Shown: positions 12,433-25,908, counted from the stretch's first letter. The stretch: 64,000 bases of DNA from Ophioderma brevispina (GCA_023653785.1 JAMKCH010012443.1:1-64000); one strand, 5' to 3'. Program-made: numbers and translations. The notes: generated from the letters alone by a model not told the origin.

Positions 12433-12813
12433 AATAATGTAAATTATATGTAATTGCACAAATAGGTTTAGGTGGGCTTGTATCTATTTTCCCAGAATAT
12501 GACATGAAAGTAAAACTCAATGAAATCAGTTGATAATTTTGATAATTGTACTAGTCCGTATTCCTTGCTCAAGACAGTATTTTAGATTGTTTTTTATTGA
12601 TCTCTAAAAAGAAAAGTATATTTAAGTACTGTGACCACTCAGGCATAAGCCCACTCTCACTTAATGAAAGATTTTACTCAAAAACAGGGTTGGCTTATAC
12701 TCGGTGAGTTGCTAGACTTGAAGTAAATATCAGCTAAAAAATTCCAAGAGCATATTATTCACCGAGATAATGCCTACGGAAATGTCTGTACTTTATTTGT
12801 ATTAGATAAATAC

Positions 12814-13107
12814 TATACTTTGATTAAAACCAAATAAGCGGGAATTATTCGACTCATTTTACCCAACTCATTTTATAATGAAATTCTGGATTTGTTTTGA
12901 GAACATTTGCAAATTTTATTGGGAATTATTCGGTTGTTATCGTTCCACGCGTAAAAGTAAACCAAAATGTACTCGAGCGTTTGCACAGAATCGCGCGCGC
13001 CACACATAATATACACACTGCGTCTCTTGGGTTGTATTGCGCCTACATTATTCCATATCAGTTCGCACTGTTATGAGGCCCGCCTATTTGGTGGTAATCA
13101 AAGTATA
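12814..13107. mobile_element. MITE family J, copy 1
   Basis: Left end TATACTTTGATTAAAACCAA and right end TTGGTGGTAATCAAAGTATA are inverted repeats. Inside, CATTATTCCATATCAGTT matches the family member at 14483-14706. No open frame. Confidence 0.75.
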
Positions 13108-13283
13108 GAAATAAAAATTAGAAGTGAAATTTTTCCCTCATAGCAAAGCAAGTGAGCCATCTCTATATGCACTACTTTTTGATGGATCCAGAGAGGGTTC
13201 AAGTTTCAAAATGATGTGATTTTGCACGTGTAATTACTGGCATGTTACATGTCCTGAATGACAAAATTAACACCTGTATAGTG

Positions 13284-13529
13284 GCGGCACCAGACTTCAT
13301 TTTTTTTGGGGGGGAGGGGGGTAAACAGGGGGCGAAGTGAAATTTTTTTGGGAAAACTTCAAAATTTTGGCCCAAAATCAATGATATTTGCCCAAATTTG
13401 GTGATTTTGGCCACAAATCGCTGATTTTTTTTTTAAAATTTGTAATGTTATTTTTTAGTATATTTGGAAACTAAAATTTTGGGGAACCGTCGCCCCCCCC
13501 CCCCCCCCCCCCCCCGGCCCGCCACTTCA
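13284..13529. mobile_element. Small element with GTGGCGGGC ends and a C-rich tract
   Basis: Ends read AGTGGCGGCACCAGA and GGCCCGCCACTT, a short inverted pair. Close to the ends are a G run on the left and a run of over 20 C on the right. The middle is A/T-rich. Length polymorphism in the C tract is likely. Confidence 0.5.
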
Positions 13530-13720
13530 CCTGTATTTTCTTTTAATGAGGTGGCTTTTTACCAAAAGTGGCTTATATACCACCCGGTAGTTGTGATATA
13601 CATTTTCAGAAAGGAAATAATCAAAAAATTAAAATAGCATAACAGATTTCTCCAAAAATTAGCAGTTTGGGGGAAAAGACAAAATTGATTTTACTTTGCT
13701 ATCTTGAGGAAGGCATGCAG

Positions 13721-13908
13721 ACTATATAGTCTGTGTCGCTACCTCTGTGCAGTGATGTCATAACATTTACACCTGCATCAAGAAATGCCGTCTTTATGCA
13801 TGTGCGTAAAAGCGCCTTCGCTTCAAGTCAGCGTGAGCGAATTACTCTTGCGACCAATAAATCTCGCACTGACGTCACTGCACGGAGGTAAAGTCACGGA
13901 CTATAGTT
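13721..13908. mobile_element. Short TIR element
   Basis: The left arm ACTATATAGTCTGTGTCGCT continues ACCTCTGTGCAGTGATGTCA, and the right arm TGACGTCACTGCACGGAGGT continues AAAGTCACGGACTATAG. Arms of about 40 bp flank about 110 bp. No coding capacity. Confidence 0.8.
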
Positions 13909-14482
13909 GCCTGTATCTCTTAATTTTCCATTTCATTTAACAAGAACATAGTCATTTTCGTGTGGAGTAAAAAGCCAATTGGACACCTTAGTTATCACTG
14001 CTATAGTCAAGCAGTACAATTGATGAGACCATGCTTAGAATATGAAACAGCCACTTCATTGTTTGAGTTTTTATTTTAATTTTAATTCCAACCATAAATC
14101 ATCCGCTAACATCTAGAGCATACAGCTTAAAAGTTGTCTAACATCAATGTATCATTTTCCATCTGAAGTTGAGACTGGCGTCAAAGATTTTTTCTGCATG
14201 TGTATCAATTATTCCTCCTTTTTGGTTGTGTGTATAATTCTGTGATAAGTATGCCTGAAGAAAACATTGTTAACATCTGTCAAAATGCCACTCAGCTATT
14301 GGAAGGTTTGATTTCAAAAAAATAAGACTACTCTCTTCTGGAAAAGTCAATCAAAAAATTAACACTTTCAAGGTAATTCAAATTAATACTATCATAAAAT
14401 GCTGGGCACTTTCCTGCCAACTGAATGCAACAAAAGTCAATGTTAATAAAGTTCTATTAGTCTCATTCCAGGATTTTGTTGG

Positions 14483-14706
14483 TATACTTTGTTCATCACC
14501 TAATAGGCAAAATATAATTTGGCTTTTGTTTATCCGTGCGTGAAAGTAATTCCATTTTACACACGCACTTCTAGCCACAAGCGTGCGTTGCACATACATC
14601 ACGCACTGTCCCCGTTGTGGTAGTATTGCTTACTGTTGCGCCCTCGTTATTCTATATCAATTTGTGGTGTGAAGAGTCTTGCCAATTTGGTGATGAACAA
14701 AGTATA
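14483..14706. mobile_element. MITE family J, copy 2
   Basis: Inverted ends are TATACTTTGTTCATCACC and GGTGATGAACAAAGTATA, an exact pair. The interior matches 12814-13107 (TTATTCTATATCAATTTG). Confidence 0.82.
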
Positions 14707-15062
14707 GCCAGTTTGAAATCTCATACTACTTGTGCAAAGTCAAAATCTGTATCTTCAGGGAATGAGACTAACTCTAAACTCTAGACTAACCAGCATCCTT
14801 AATCATAAGAGTTACACAGCGTCACTTAAGCGAGGTTACTTTCATTTTCCTAAATATAGACTCCCTGGCTGTGTATCACTATATGATTATATTTCCCATA
14901 ATAGGCTGTTGCAATATCCATTGACACCAGTCTTGTAATTGGGCAGAACATATAAAATTGTCCTCAACTCAAGAATTTACTTGGTACAATTACCAGCTAG
15001 CCAATACGAGCATAGTTTTGTTTAGATCTTCAGATACACACCAGGAACATTCAACAAAGGAG

Positions 15063-15441
15063 TTAAAGGCACTATCAGTGATTTGCTAAGTCAGAAAATA
15101 AAAAAAAATAAAAAAAACATCAAAAATCAGATGTTTGCCTTTTTGTAACAAGTATAGGTATCCTAACATACCCTACAAGTGATAGGACCAAATGCAACCT
15201 AATAAGGACAAATCAGATATTTTAGGCTTTACTGTCCGTACGGACACTTACCTACAACACATAATTGAAAGGGGATTCATGTCTTTGCACGCTGCTCTTT
15301 TCTTCCTTTTCTGTAAATTTTTCAGTTGGAAAATATAACTTATGACTGAGAGTCCTACAAACTTATCCTTCACTTTTAAGCTATTCCTGCAAATTTCAAA
15401 TATTTTCATTCTTTCGGGTGGATCACTGATAGTGCCTTTAA
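15063..15441. mobile_element. MITE family D, copy 1 (TTAA ends)
   Basis: Ends are TTAAAGGCACTATCAGTGAT and ATCACTGATAGTGCCTTTAA, a perfect 20-bp inverted pair with TTAA. The interior includes an internal palindrome TGTCCGTACGGACA. The element reappears in opposite orientation at 24360-24712. The minus open frame 15248-15469 crosses its border and is not a gene. Confidence 0.88.
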
Positions 15442-17465
15442 TGTTATGCCCATAGCCCTTAATAATCACTCAATTTGTAAAATGGTACCCAGTACACAAG
15501 TGATGTTCAAGCAACTAAGTGGGGAACATTTTAATATACATTGTATACTGTCCAAAGAACTGTAGTCGTGATATTTTTTAGTTCACATACACAAATGGTA
15601 ACACTAACACCATTAGTAATGAGTTTAATCATTTCGAACATTACAATTGGATAGGGCTGTTAAGTGTAGGGATGTTGAAAAATATACAAGACTTGCAGAG
15701 TTACAGGTAACTTGGTATTTATGTAAAAACATGTACATTACTTTTGTATATAATATTTTATAAGTAAATGGTCACACAAATTTCAAGTGTGCAATAATTT
15801 AACAAATTTTATCGACGTATGATCTGTGACTCGTCATAGGAAACAAATATTGTAGCGTCATTGGTCTATGCTTCCTGTGTTTGTGCCGGAGCGATGTCAT
15901 GATTTAGAATTTACAGAAATTGAGTGATTCCATTGGTCATCTGTGTGATATTTTTAAGTTTGCTGCAAGCTCTCTGCTATCAAATTGCCCTTTATGTAAG
16001 ATTTCAACTCTTTTTCAGTCTGCTCATTTTGTTTTCTTTGTCACTGTGGGAAATTGTGGGAAACTTAATGTTAAACAAAAAGTAAATAAGTACTACAGAA
16101 AACTCAGGTGTTTTAGACTTTTTGTGCACATTATATGAAGTTCTGGACAGTAGTAATTATAAGAAATGCTACGGACAAGTCAAGGAGCATGCAATCTGTG
16201 TATATGAGCATCAATTTGTGACACAGGCATGCGCATGTTTCACAAATATACTTGCTTGTGGTGCATGGTTGCATTTGTTAAAAAGCCTGAAACACTTGAC
16301 CACATCTGTGTATTCGTAACATTTGGTGATCATATAATTCATGTGGGAAGAAGGTTTTAGTCATACCCAAAGCATGTGACGTAGGGATAGGAACCAAGAC
16401 TAAAGTAATTTCTCATCACCAGTAAACACAATTGAGTAAGGTGTTTCCAATTTCAGAGGAGAAAATGCAGCTGAATTAAGAATTTTTTTTACAAAAAGGT
16501 GTTGGATTAATTTTGAGTCCACATATCAGTGTGAATTCTCCCTTAAGGAGTTTGGGTCATGCCTTATGGCATCATTTCAAGCCCCAAATCTGCTGGAATG
16601 CCTTCCGCAACCTGAAGTGTTGATTGCCCACGCTTACATGCAGCAATTATGCCTGTCCTGCGTAGTAAGCGGTTTTTCACAAAAATAAAACATTCTTTAA
16701 TCTGTATCTCGAGTGCGCGAGGAGGATGGGTGCGTAATATGCTGCGTTTATTGCTGGTGCTAAATGCATAGGTTCATTTTTTCAATAAAAATAGGAATTT
16801 CTGTGTGAATTTCTCAAAAAGGTCCTCGGTGACCCCATATTTTTTGGTTTATAAGAAAGCTCTGGTGAGTCCACAATTCAAAAAAATAACTGCAACATTT
16901 CGAGCTAGCTTTTTTTACTATAACCAGAAATGTTTACAACAAAATGGTTTTTCTATTGACTTATGTGGATAATTTTGACAATGTGTATTTTATAATGGTT
17001 TTATCTCAAAATCGACCTCAGTGACCCCCAATTTTTTCTTTAATTTGCTGTACATATCCATGAATTTGAAACCATATTTATGTGAAGTTTGAAGAGAAAA
17101 TTACGGCAGAGAAATATATACGACCCAAACCCTTAGTGCAATGTCACCCTGAATTAAAACAATCTGTGAGGTAAATAGAACACAGGGAGCAGTCTTTTGT
17201 TTTTAAACAGTAATTAGATAGAACACATCTCATATTTCATAATTATTAACCCATTCTCATGTCATTTGTTTTGTTGTTGCTATGCACTCATTGAATATTT
17301 TTTACTAGTGCAGTTGATATGAATAATTTAAGTGTCAAATAAGTTAACCAAGGATAGAATTGAACACATTGTTGTAGTGTATTTGTACATGAATATTAAA
17401 TGTCCATATTGTGAGATAATCTTTGAATATATGACAGGCCAGTGTTTTGTTTATTAAAGTCTGGT
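15442..17465. other. Unassigned sequence
   Basis: Short open frames at 15920-16138 and 16122-16319 lack motifs. A weak inverted pair, GGAGTTTGGGTC near 16550 and GACCCAAACCC near 17122, could mark a degraded element of about 600 bp. Otherwise nothing recognisable. Confidence 0.35.
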
Positions 17466-17909
17466 TTAAAGAGGCACTACCCAATCCTCAGCCTCAACCC
17501 CACCTTTCCCACCATCAAACCTGAGATTTTGGTACCATTAGAAACCTTGCATTTTTCTAATCTCATTTGCAAAATATTTTGTCTGATTTCTTTCTCATTA
17601 TGATGCTACCAGCTAAAATAATATTTGTTTACGGTAACCAGAAAATAGTTTGTACAGTACTGTGGACTATTGTAATACAAACAATTACTGCTCACATTGA
17701 AATGCTATGTCGGATTCAAATGAAATTTTGAAATTAAAAGTATGTTGATGATGGCCCTTCCTATGAAACTAAGAAAAATATATGGGAAAGAATTTAGTAT
17801 TGCGACCCTATTAATTTGGCAATCCTCAACGGAATAAACTTTGAAGGATGTGGTGGCAGAATACTGAATTCATCCCAATATAAGTTGTAATTGGGCGGGT
17901 TACCTTTAA
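17466..17909. mobile_element. MITE family E, copy 2 (TTAA ends)
   Basis: It begins TTAAAGAGGCACTACCCAAT and ends ATTGGGCGGGTTACCTTTAA. It shares CCTCAGCCTCAACCCCA, ATTATGATGCTA and CAATTACTGCTCA with copy 1 at 12138. It is longer than copy 1 by about 150 bp near the right end. Confidence 0.78.
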
Positions 17910-18994
17910 ATGGTGGAAGAATACTTCCAATTGAGTAATGCAGCAAGTGAAGATAGTCATAGTCCCATCAGCTACAGATTGCAGTAGATGATTGGATTCT
18001 GACCAAGAAGCTATTTCAGCTATGTAACTGACTCCCATGTTCTTGGCTTAGTTATAATAACCACTCTGCATCAAATTGAATTGAGAAAACTGTATAAACC
18101 GGCTCAGTTTGGACATGCTTCCATTTCTTGTTTTGTCGATCTGATTGTGTGCTGCTTTGATGGGCAAACAAGCGTATATTTTAAAATGTCCAAGAAATTA
18201 TAAGCTGGAGTATAGTTGATATTTGGAGCAAATACCCTCAAGGTTAAAGGTTAGATTCTTTGTTACAGATGGGTGTGGGTCATTTCATTGAATCATGAAG
18301 ACTATGCATGTCCATGTATAGTGAAAGGACTTGTGTTCTTGCTTTTACACTGTCTGCAATTAAAGTTTGGCGATACAATCTTGGTTGAATTTTCATGTTT
18401 TCTCGCTTACATGGAAGCTTATCACCAAAAAAACATCTAATTACAAATTTTGAGTTAATCGGTCAAACATTTGGATAGTAGAAGTAAAATTGTGTACTAA
18501 ATTGGTCCAAACGACAGTGTGTTAATTAATGTGGTATACTACATTTGAAGACATTTTTGTTCATAACATCAAAAGGAAACATGTCCTGGTCCTTAAATTT
18601 CATTGGGGTAATGAGAAAAGTATGAACTTTCTTTTGATACCAAAATCTCAAGTTTGATGGAGTAAAATGGGGGTCACATACCTTTAAATGAAACTCATCA
18701 GTTGGTGAGATCATTTCAGTTATGAAACATCCAAAAACTTCTGCTCATCAGTGCATTGCAGATGATTTGCACATACCCCAAAATACAACTTGAAGGAGAC
18801 TTCTATGAGGGAACTTAGTTACATGTGTGAACTTCAAAAACTTGGAACCTTGGCAGTTAACACATGGAGCAAAATACTTGGATAGCATTCTATTTCATGC
18901 TTCATCTCTGGGTATGTGCAAATTGTCTGTTTGCTGTAATGAAAAATGGCGGGTAATCAAGTTTACCCATCATGCCATGCTCCAGTGGCTCCAC
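17910..18994. other. Unassigned sequence
   Basis: No supportable exon, RNA gene or repeat border. The minus frame 18526-18714 has no motif. Confidence 0.35.
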
Positions 18995-19299
18995 CTAAAA
19001 CCAGAGGGTGTTTTGAATCAATCCCACGATGCATTGCAATGTGCCTATACTGTAGTCTACTAAACACATGTTAGTACTTAGGGATAAAAAGTATTAAAAA
19101 AGTTAACAACCACAAGGCATTTCATGATCATGCAAAAATTCTCCTGAGTACTAGCACTATGTGGGGTAAAATGAGTGTAAAAGTCAGGGTTTTATGTGTT
19201 AAGAATAGGATTTTTGTGGGATCACATGGCCTTGCTGAGGTGAAATTTCCCAAAACTGGTGCATTGTGGGATTGACTTAATACACCCTCTGACCTAAAA
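18995..19299. mobile_element. TIR element with GGGATTGA-type ends
   Basis: The left arm TAAAACCAGAGGGTGTTTTG, then AATCAATCCCACGATGCA, pairs with the right arm TGCATTGTGGGATTGACTTA, then ATACACCCTCTGACCTAAAA. Arms are about 40 bp with a few mismatches; total length is about 305 bp. Confidence 0.75.
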
Positions 19300-19748
19300 C
19301 ATTGGCTCTCACATGTTATCGAGGGCTATTGTGTAGATGGATGTTGGGCTGCTGCCTGGCTGTCTATGTAGGCAGGTGGTTTTAATAAAGCCAAGTGACC
19401 CCAACCCCACACCAGTGCCCCAAGGAAAGTGTCGTCCTCATTTCCTCTCAAATTCATAGGTGGTTGTAGCAAACATGAGAAATGACTAATCAATATCATT
19501 TCAGAACATGAAAACCTCTAATTAAACAATCTTCTTTGTATAATTTTATTTCAGTTTGTTTTATTTTTTCATTCATATTAGTTTCATACCAAGATAACAA
19601 CAGAATTTATATTTGAACTAAAACAACATTTGAATACATGCAAGCTTTTACCATGTCATAAAACAAAAACATCAAAATCCAATTTTGTTTTTTAGCTACA
19701 TAAACAGCCTGCTTTCACCTTGTGGCAAATCAATTATGTGCAGAGAAA

Positions 19749-20259
19749 AAAGCAATAATAGCACACTTTTTTAGGAGAGTGCCCCCAATTTTCAAAAAAA
19801 AGAAGATTTTTGCACATTGGTAAGTGACTAGTAAACTATACCTGTGAATGGTAAAGCTTGAATTTGTCTATGTATCGCAAAGAAGAAAAATTTGTAATAA
19901 GGATAATTAATATTGGATCCCGATAATAATTCGGTGGCTGCTGAAACGTCCTTCCAATGTGAAAAAGCCAGGAAATAGTGCCATGTATGTATCTACACTC
20001 TTCCATTAGTTGTTTCGGGCAAGTCAAGTTAGAGGTCATTTTCATGAGGTGGGACTATTTCACAATGGATGGACGGAACTTAAACAATAATCAGGATCCC
20101 GATTCTAATTACAAAATTGCTTCATTTATGACAAATACGCACTTTTGAGCATTAACATTCACGGGTATAGTTTACTAGACAATTGCCATCACAACTCTGC
20201 AAAAATCTCAAATTTTGAAAATTGGGGGCGCTCTTCCAAAAATGTGCTATTATTGCTTT
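19749..20259. mobile_element. Long fold-back element
   Basis: Ends AAAGCAATAATAGCACA and TGTGCTATTATTGCTTT are inverted, and pairing continues inward through GTGCCCCCAATTTTCAAAA, then TAGTAAACTATACC and GGATCCCGAT, giving arms of over 150 bp. Such arms would form a large hairpin. The minus open frames here are not genes. Confidence 0.85.
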
Positions 20260-20683
20260 AATTGAAGGCTTATGCATGTCGTTAAGGTAACCTAAGATCA
20301 AATGCTTCTTCTGCTTCTTCCTGCTTCCATAGACTGATGTGCCTATGTTTGTCTTTACAGCTGTGACTACATGTTTGCATTTGTTTTGGCGAAACAGTTG
20401 CACAATTTGTACTCTTTGTTGCAATTTGACCTTTCAGAATTCCAGACTGGACCAAGCCATGCCTCAGATAGTGTGACATGAAAAGTAGGGTCAATTAAAT
20501 GAAAGAAAGTTCACCTTGATAGCCAACGTCAACTTGATCTGCACTTGCATGCTTGAGTTGGAGATGGAAGGTAACAGGGCCATTGTGTGTGTTAAAAAGG
20601 CGGCTGATTGGACGAATAACAACAGATGGCATTGATACATGGCATGCAATTCTTAGGGTGCTAATGTGGTTTAGCTATACTCT

Positions 20684-20877
20684 CTGCCAGAATTGTTCAG
20701 AGTTATTTACTGTGCACCAAGTGTAATATGCATCAACACGGAAGTGAATGCTGATTGGCTTGTGAGTGAAGTTGGCCTCCACTTTGGTTAATTGCACATG
20801 AGGCTACCCATAGACTTCGCCCCTTTTATGCAGATATTATGGCGCGCGTGTTGCCTACCACTGAACAATTCTGGCAG
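20684..20877. mobile_element. Short TIR element
   Basis: Ends CTGCCAGAATTGTTCAG and CTGAACAATTCTGGCAG are an exact 17-bp inverted pair about 195 bp apart. No coding capacity. Confidence 0.75.
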
Positions 20878-22387
20878 CAACTTTATGGAGGTGCTTCCAA
20901 GAAGGTGCAAGTGGGGTCTGTATTTCCATGAGCATGGTACACATTTCTACACTAAGACCCAAATATTTGTTCAAATTAATTTGAAAGAAATGAACAAATT
21001 TAAACAAATTTTCTCAGTTTTAATGAGATAAATTTGGCTTTAACAAATTTTAAGAAATTTAGCTGATTTATAAGTAAGACAATTTTAGAGAAAGAGTAGC
21101 TCATATTAAGCCAAATTAAAACAAAACAAAAAAATGTTTCCAGGAGATCTTGTAATTTCAGGTTATCCAATATTTTTGGAAAAACTTTATGGCTACATGT
21201 TCTATGTGTGTGCGTCTGTCAAACTTTAAGTTGACACTTTTTAATTGAACATATTTTTAGTGCAAACATGGATCAAGTTTGTACTTGGTTATGTATTATA
21301 ACAGATTATAAACATGTGCATACTTTGGGGTTAAAGGTCAGCTAATACCAATTGGGGCTAGCCATTTTTTTTGCATTCACTTTAATTTCCACTGCTAAAA
21401 GTATTTCGGATGGGGACTATGTAAGATGCAGTATATGGCTAGATGCCCGGATGGATGATGGATGTCTGGATGTTTTTATACAGTGTGAGTCAAATGTTGT
21501 TTCCATAAATAGCCTGATTTTTCTTATCAAACTGTGGCAGGTATCTCTAAATTCTAATACTTCAAAGTACATTTAAATAGCTTTCACAGAAATTTTAATT
21601 TTTCATTCATTTTGGTTCCAGGCAATCATTATCTGCACTCATTTAAACAAAACCACTCATATTTGCCGTTGTACAAGATTCTATTGATTTGGTAATTGAA
21701 ATTCAATTTTCAAGTGGGATACCTAAATGTATGCTTTACACACTTGTGGATAAATGGTAATTTACTGCCCCAAGATATACACATGCCGGTTGTATGTTGG
21801 GATTAATGTCAACAACAGGCAATTATATTTTTTTTAAACTGTTTAGCATTCGTGGTTAAGGGTGGAATTAACTCGTTTTTAACTATTAACTACGGCCCAA
21901 ACAAAAATATCTCGCAAAATACACACCAAAACCAGATACACATTAGTTTGCTAAAGGTCAAAAGGTAGATTTTTTTTTACTTTTTTTTGGAACAATTTTT
22001 TTTTTCATGATAAATATAATAATATTAATAATTTTGTACTTCACTAGGTGAATAATGCAAACAAACAAGAAAGTTCTTTGCCTATCTCATTTTTCTGGTT
22101 CCGTTTTGGATTACACTGTTAACACTGTTTACTCATCTTCTATTGTTTACTGTACTACAATTGTAACAACGCGGCTTTTCCGGGAGCCCTCTATAAATGA
22201 GGCCATAACTTGAAAATAAAATGCATGAATCTCGGGATTTTTGACATGGTGATTAAATATTATTTGTTTTATATAAGTAATATATAATATTCTAAAAAGA
22301 TTACAAATATTTTTAATATTTTTTGTTTCAATCGGGGACTAATCATTTTGACTCACACGTATTAGTGTGTGTGCAAAATAGTTAACT
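20878..22387. other. Unassigned AT-rich sequence
   Basis: Contains AAATTT-rich stretches around 20965-21120 and short frames without motifs. No repeat border or gene supported. Confidence 0.35.
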
Positions 22388-22630
22388 CAGCACTGTAAGA
22401 AATATTAAAGAATTTCTTTAATTGTGCTGTTCATAATTAAAAATTGTTCTTTGTTTACTAAAGTTTATATAATGTTTGCTTACAGTACCATATATTTTAT
22501 GAGCTTTATGAGATGTTTACATTTTGAGTAATGAATAGATTTGCTTAGTAGAAAATATTAAACATCACATTTCTCAAAAGCAGTATTACAGCAGAATTAA
22601 AGAAATTCTTTAATATTTCTTTCAGTACTG
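22388..22630. mobile_element. MITE with CAGTACTGAAAG-type ends
   Basis: The left end CAGCACTGTAAGAAATATTA runs on into AAGAATTTCTTTAATT, and the right end mirrors it, finishing TAATATTTCTTTCAGTACTG. Arms are about 43 bp. CAGTRCTG ends resemble Tc1/mariner-type termini, but a TA duplication is not clear. Confidence 0.78.
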
Positions 22631-22724
22631 ATTTACGTCTTTCTGATTGTCAACCCTCGAAACTGTGATGGGTTTTATTGGTACTTGAACAGAATGATAC
22701 TCGAGTTGAGTCACAAATATGACC

Positions 22725-22965
22725 CAAACTTGTTAGGTCAAAGGTCATCTAGGGTCATTGGCCCAAAATGGTCAACATAATTGGTCAATTTATACATGAT
22801 GGATTTTTATGGAACTTTTTTGGGTGGAGTCACATGTGACCCCAACAGGTGTGATGTCAAGGTCATTTAGGGGTCAAATTTCAGTTAAGGAGTGGAGCTT
22901 TGGAACTACCTGAACATGTGGGGTCAAAAGTCATCTTGGGGTCATGTGGGGAAAGGCAGGGGCAT
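22725..22965. repeat. AGGTCAAAGGTCA-type repeat
   Basis: Several units with TTAGGTCAAAGGTCATCTAG, AGGGTCATTGG, GATGTCAAGGTCATTTAGGG and GGGGTCAAAAGTCATC. It belongs with the other AGGTCA-word arrays in the window. Confidence 0.6.
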
Positions 22966-23679
22966 AATTCTACACCACATAATTCCAATTCTACTTGTTG
23001 AGCCTAAGTTAGTGCAAATCTGGATCAAGTTCATTGGTGTTATGCTTTATCATTGTTACCAAACAAGGGTTACTTTTTTGGGTACATAATGATGTGGTCA
23101 TCAACAGTCACTTAAAAGTCACTCATTATTGTGTCCGTCTCCTTCACTTTTAAGCTCTTTTAGCGGGTACTTTATATACTATGCACAAGCAACATTTCAG
23201 TGAAATGTCTTGAGTACATTCATACTTGGCAGGATGGGGCTGGCATATAAGGAGACCTAAGGGTGTATAACTGTATACAGTTAGAAGTCAAAGAATATGT
23301 TGCATTTAGGTGTCCTTCATAGTCGCTAGCCAAGATATGTTCGAGCTGTTAACAGAACAGTTGAGTGCAGACTTTTCGGAACATATTTTTCAGTAGGAAT
23401 AAAATTGCACCACGTGGATGATGTTACAATGAGATGGGGCTTTATTCCATATTGGATATATAGTTCCAACGAATCTGCACTCGACCGGTCTCTACAATGC
23501 ATCACAGCTTTGCTTTTGATAAGACTGTAGGTATATTCATCTCGGACTTTCTAATTAAATGTTGACTGAAGCAAACAAATACTACTACCTGATTTTGACC
23601 CTTGGTTGATTTGCAGTTTACAACCAGGGGTCCATTTCATCACAAAGCTGTTCTTCCTAAGGGTAGTGGATATAATTAT

Positions 23680-24122
23680 CCGGGGGGGGTCCTCGACCCA
23701 AATTGGGTACAGGTGTGCGTCCGCCGGGTAAAAAAATCGACCCATGTTTATAGTGACCAAATTGTACAAAAATACGACCCATTTATATAGTTGGTTCCGA
23801 AATTTCGACCCATTTCTATAGTTGGCTTTCAAATTTCGCGCCATTTTCATAGTAATCTGAGCAAAATCGGCCCATTTCCTTAGTAACTTTTCCGAAAATT
23901 GGAAAAATCAACCATTTTCATTGTGATTTTACTGAGTATCAGAAAAATTGACCCATTTTCTTAGTAAATTGCGACCAAAAACTGAAAATGGACCTATTTA
24001 TATAGTAGCAATGACCTCAAAAAATTGAAAAACGACCCATTGTTATAGTAACGGGTGAAAATGTGACCCATATTGGCGGCACATGTACCTGCCCTTTTCC
24101 ACTGAGTAACCCCCACCCCGGG
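23680..24122. repeat. CCCGGGG-ended repeat with internal ACCCAT-TATAGT units, copy 1
   Basis: The left end CCGGGGGGGGTCCTCGACCC mirrors the right end GAGTAACCCCCACCCCGGG imperfectly. Next to the left end is GGTGTGCGTCCGCCGGGTAA. Between them are about ten diverged units of CGACCCATTTATATAGT type, 35-45 bp apart. Copy 2 is at 26474-27012. The small open frames here on both strands derive from the repeat. Confidence 0.85.
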
Positions 24123-24359
24123 ATAGACCTACATGTACATAAACAATATTTAAAAGAAACTAATTTAAAAGAAGAGATTTTGAACAAATTTTATAAAATC
24201 TTACCTGGAAAATAATGACTTATGGAAACATACAGGTATACATGAAGGTTGATTTCTGCATTATTACAATAATCAAATTATTCTTCCTTGTTTACTGGAA
24301 CCCTCAATGAAACATGTTTGTATGACTCTCACCAACATGGGGGTTAAGCTTTATTTGTA

Positions 24360-24712
24360 TTAAAGACACTATCAGTGATTTGTCCGAAAGAGTCAAAATC
24401 GATCAATTTTGAAGGAATAGCTTAAAAGTGAAGCATAAGTCTGTAGAATTCTCATAAGTTACTTTTTCCAACTGACGAAATTACAGGAAAGTAAGAAAAC
24501 GGCAGTGTTCAAAAATAGGAATCTCCATTCAATTATGTGTTGTAGTAAGTGTCCGAACGGACAGTAATGACTAAAACTTACGGTTGCTTCTGGTCCTATC
24601 ATTTGCAGGGTATGTTAGGATACCTGTACTTGTTACCAATATGCCAAAATCTGATTTTTTATGATTTTTTTCGATTTTCTGATTTAGCAAATCACTGATA
24701 AAGTGCCTTTAA
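24360..24712. mobile_element. MITE family D, copy 2 (TTAA ends), inverted
   Basis: Ends are TTAAAGACACTATCAGTGAT and ATCACTGATAAAGTGCCTTTAA (one inserted base). The interior matches copy 1 at 15063 in opposite orientation, including TGTCCGAACGGACA and AGGGTATGTTAGGATACC. Confidence 0.85.
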
Positions 24713-25452
24713 CTGAGTGGCTCTGCATATTAGACCATACCAATCTGTATATTTTTATACCAAACTATATTGTTACTATATTGTTCCTAATAAGTGCCCA
24801 CAGGGCATCAACATTCTCCAAATGGGGAGTTTATAGAGGTGAATCCTACAATCCTCGAAAAAAATGTTGGATCACTTTGACCGATTTAGGGAAAAGGTGA
24901 CCCCCTCTCCCCCATTTCAATGTTGATCCGAGTCATTGTTGTCAACAGCTTCGCCAGGCCCCCCCAACATTGATTGATGGGGAGTGGGGAAGAATTTGGT
25001 AAAAGGGAAGACCTCTGCTTTCTAAAGAACAATGACTTAACCAAATTTGATCTCATTTGTGAACATGGCAATGGTTCCAATATATTGCATCAAGTGTTCC
25101 AAATATTTTTTTCGATGATTGTAGGTTAAAAAGGGTGGGTTTTGGTGAAGTAATAATGCCGTCTTTTGGTGAAAGTGATTTTTTATTAAATGGAGTGTTT
25201 TAGAATTTGTGTGTGTGTGAAAATGTGTTGTTTTGTTTAAATAGAGCCATTATAAGGAACACTATGTTGAATGAGTATGCCTTTTAAAACAAATCCAATC
25301 TTGAAAGGAATCTTGGCCAAAGAAGACATTACACATATATTAGAACCCATTTCCAATACAACCATCATAGCCTTTCTAGTCTCACTGATTAGTAAGCATT
25401 TACGTGAAAAATAGCAACGATGTGGCTGGCTTGTTTCAGGTCTACCTCCATC
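24713..25452. other. Unassigned sequence
   Basis: No gene or delimitable element. Short frames at 24703-24900 and 24886-25080 carry no motif. Confidence 0.35.
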
Positions 25453-25908
25453 TTAAAGGAGAACTGTACTAAGAATAACTTATACAATATACACTATAAA
25501 AATATTTATTGAACACATATCGAGTGGTTTCATGGCAAAACGGAATTATACTAACCATAAAATAATTAAACATTTTGCCTGACCATGCGCTATTTGAATT
25601 TCGCGCTAGTGTATATGGGATATGTGTTATGCCAAACGGACGGCACAGTAGCGTCATACACCTTCCCACATGGCGCTTTCATAATGTGCATATCCTATGG
25701 CATTTATGATGCAAACGTGCCGACGGTATCGCATAACACGTTATACAATAGCGCGAATTTTAAATAGCGCATGGTCGAATAGATGGTTTTAATTCATTTT
25801 TATTGTTAATATAATTCATTTTTTCGATGAAACCACTCGATATGTGGTTAATAATTAATTTATAGAGTATATTCTATAATATTGTTCGTTGTACGGGTTC
25901 TCCTTTAA
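25453..25908. mobile_element. Fold-back MITE family F (TTAA ends)
   Basis: Ends TTAAAGGAGAACTGTAC and GTACGGGTTCTCCTTTAA are inverted with TTAA. Inner arms also pair: ATATCGAGTGGTTTCAT with ATGAAACCACTCGATAT, and CCATGCGCTATTTGAATTTC with the mirrored segment near 25750-25770. Nearly the whole element could fold into one hairpin. Frames at 25585-25767 and 25469-25669 are fold-back artefacts. Confidence 0.88.

Noticed and set aside
25453..25908. Overlapping small frames on both strands as genes
   Set aside because: The sequence is a fold-back MITE with TTAA ends; frames mirror each other across the hairpin.
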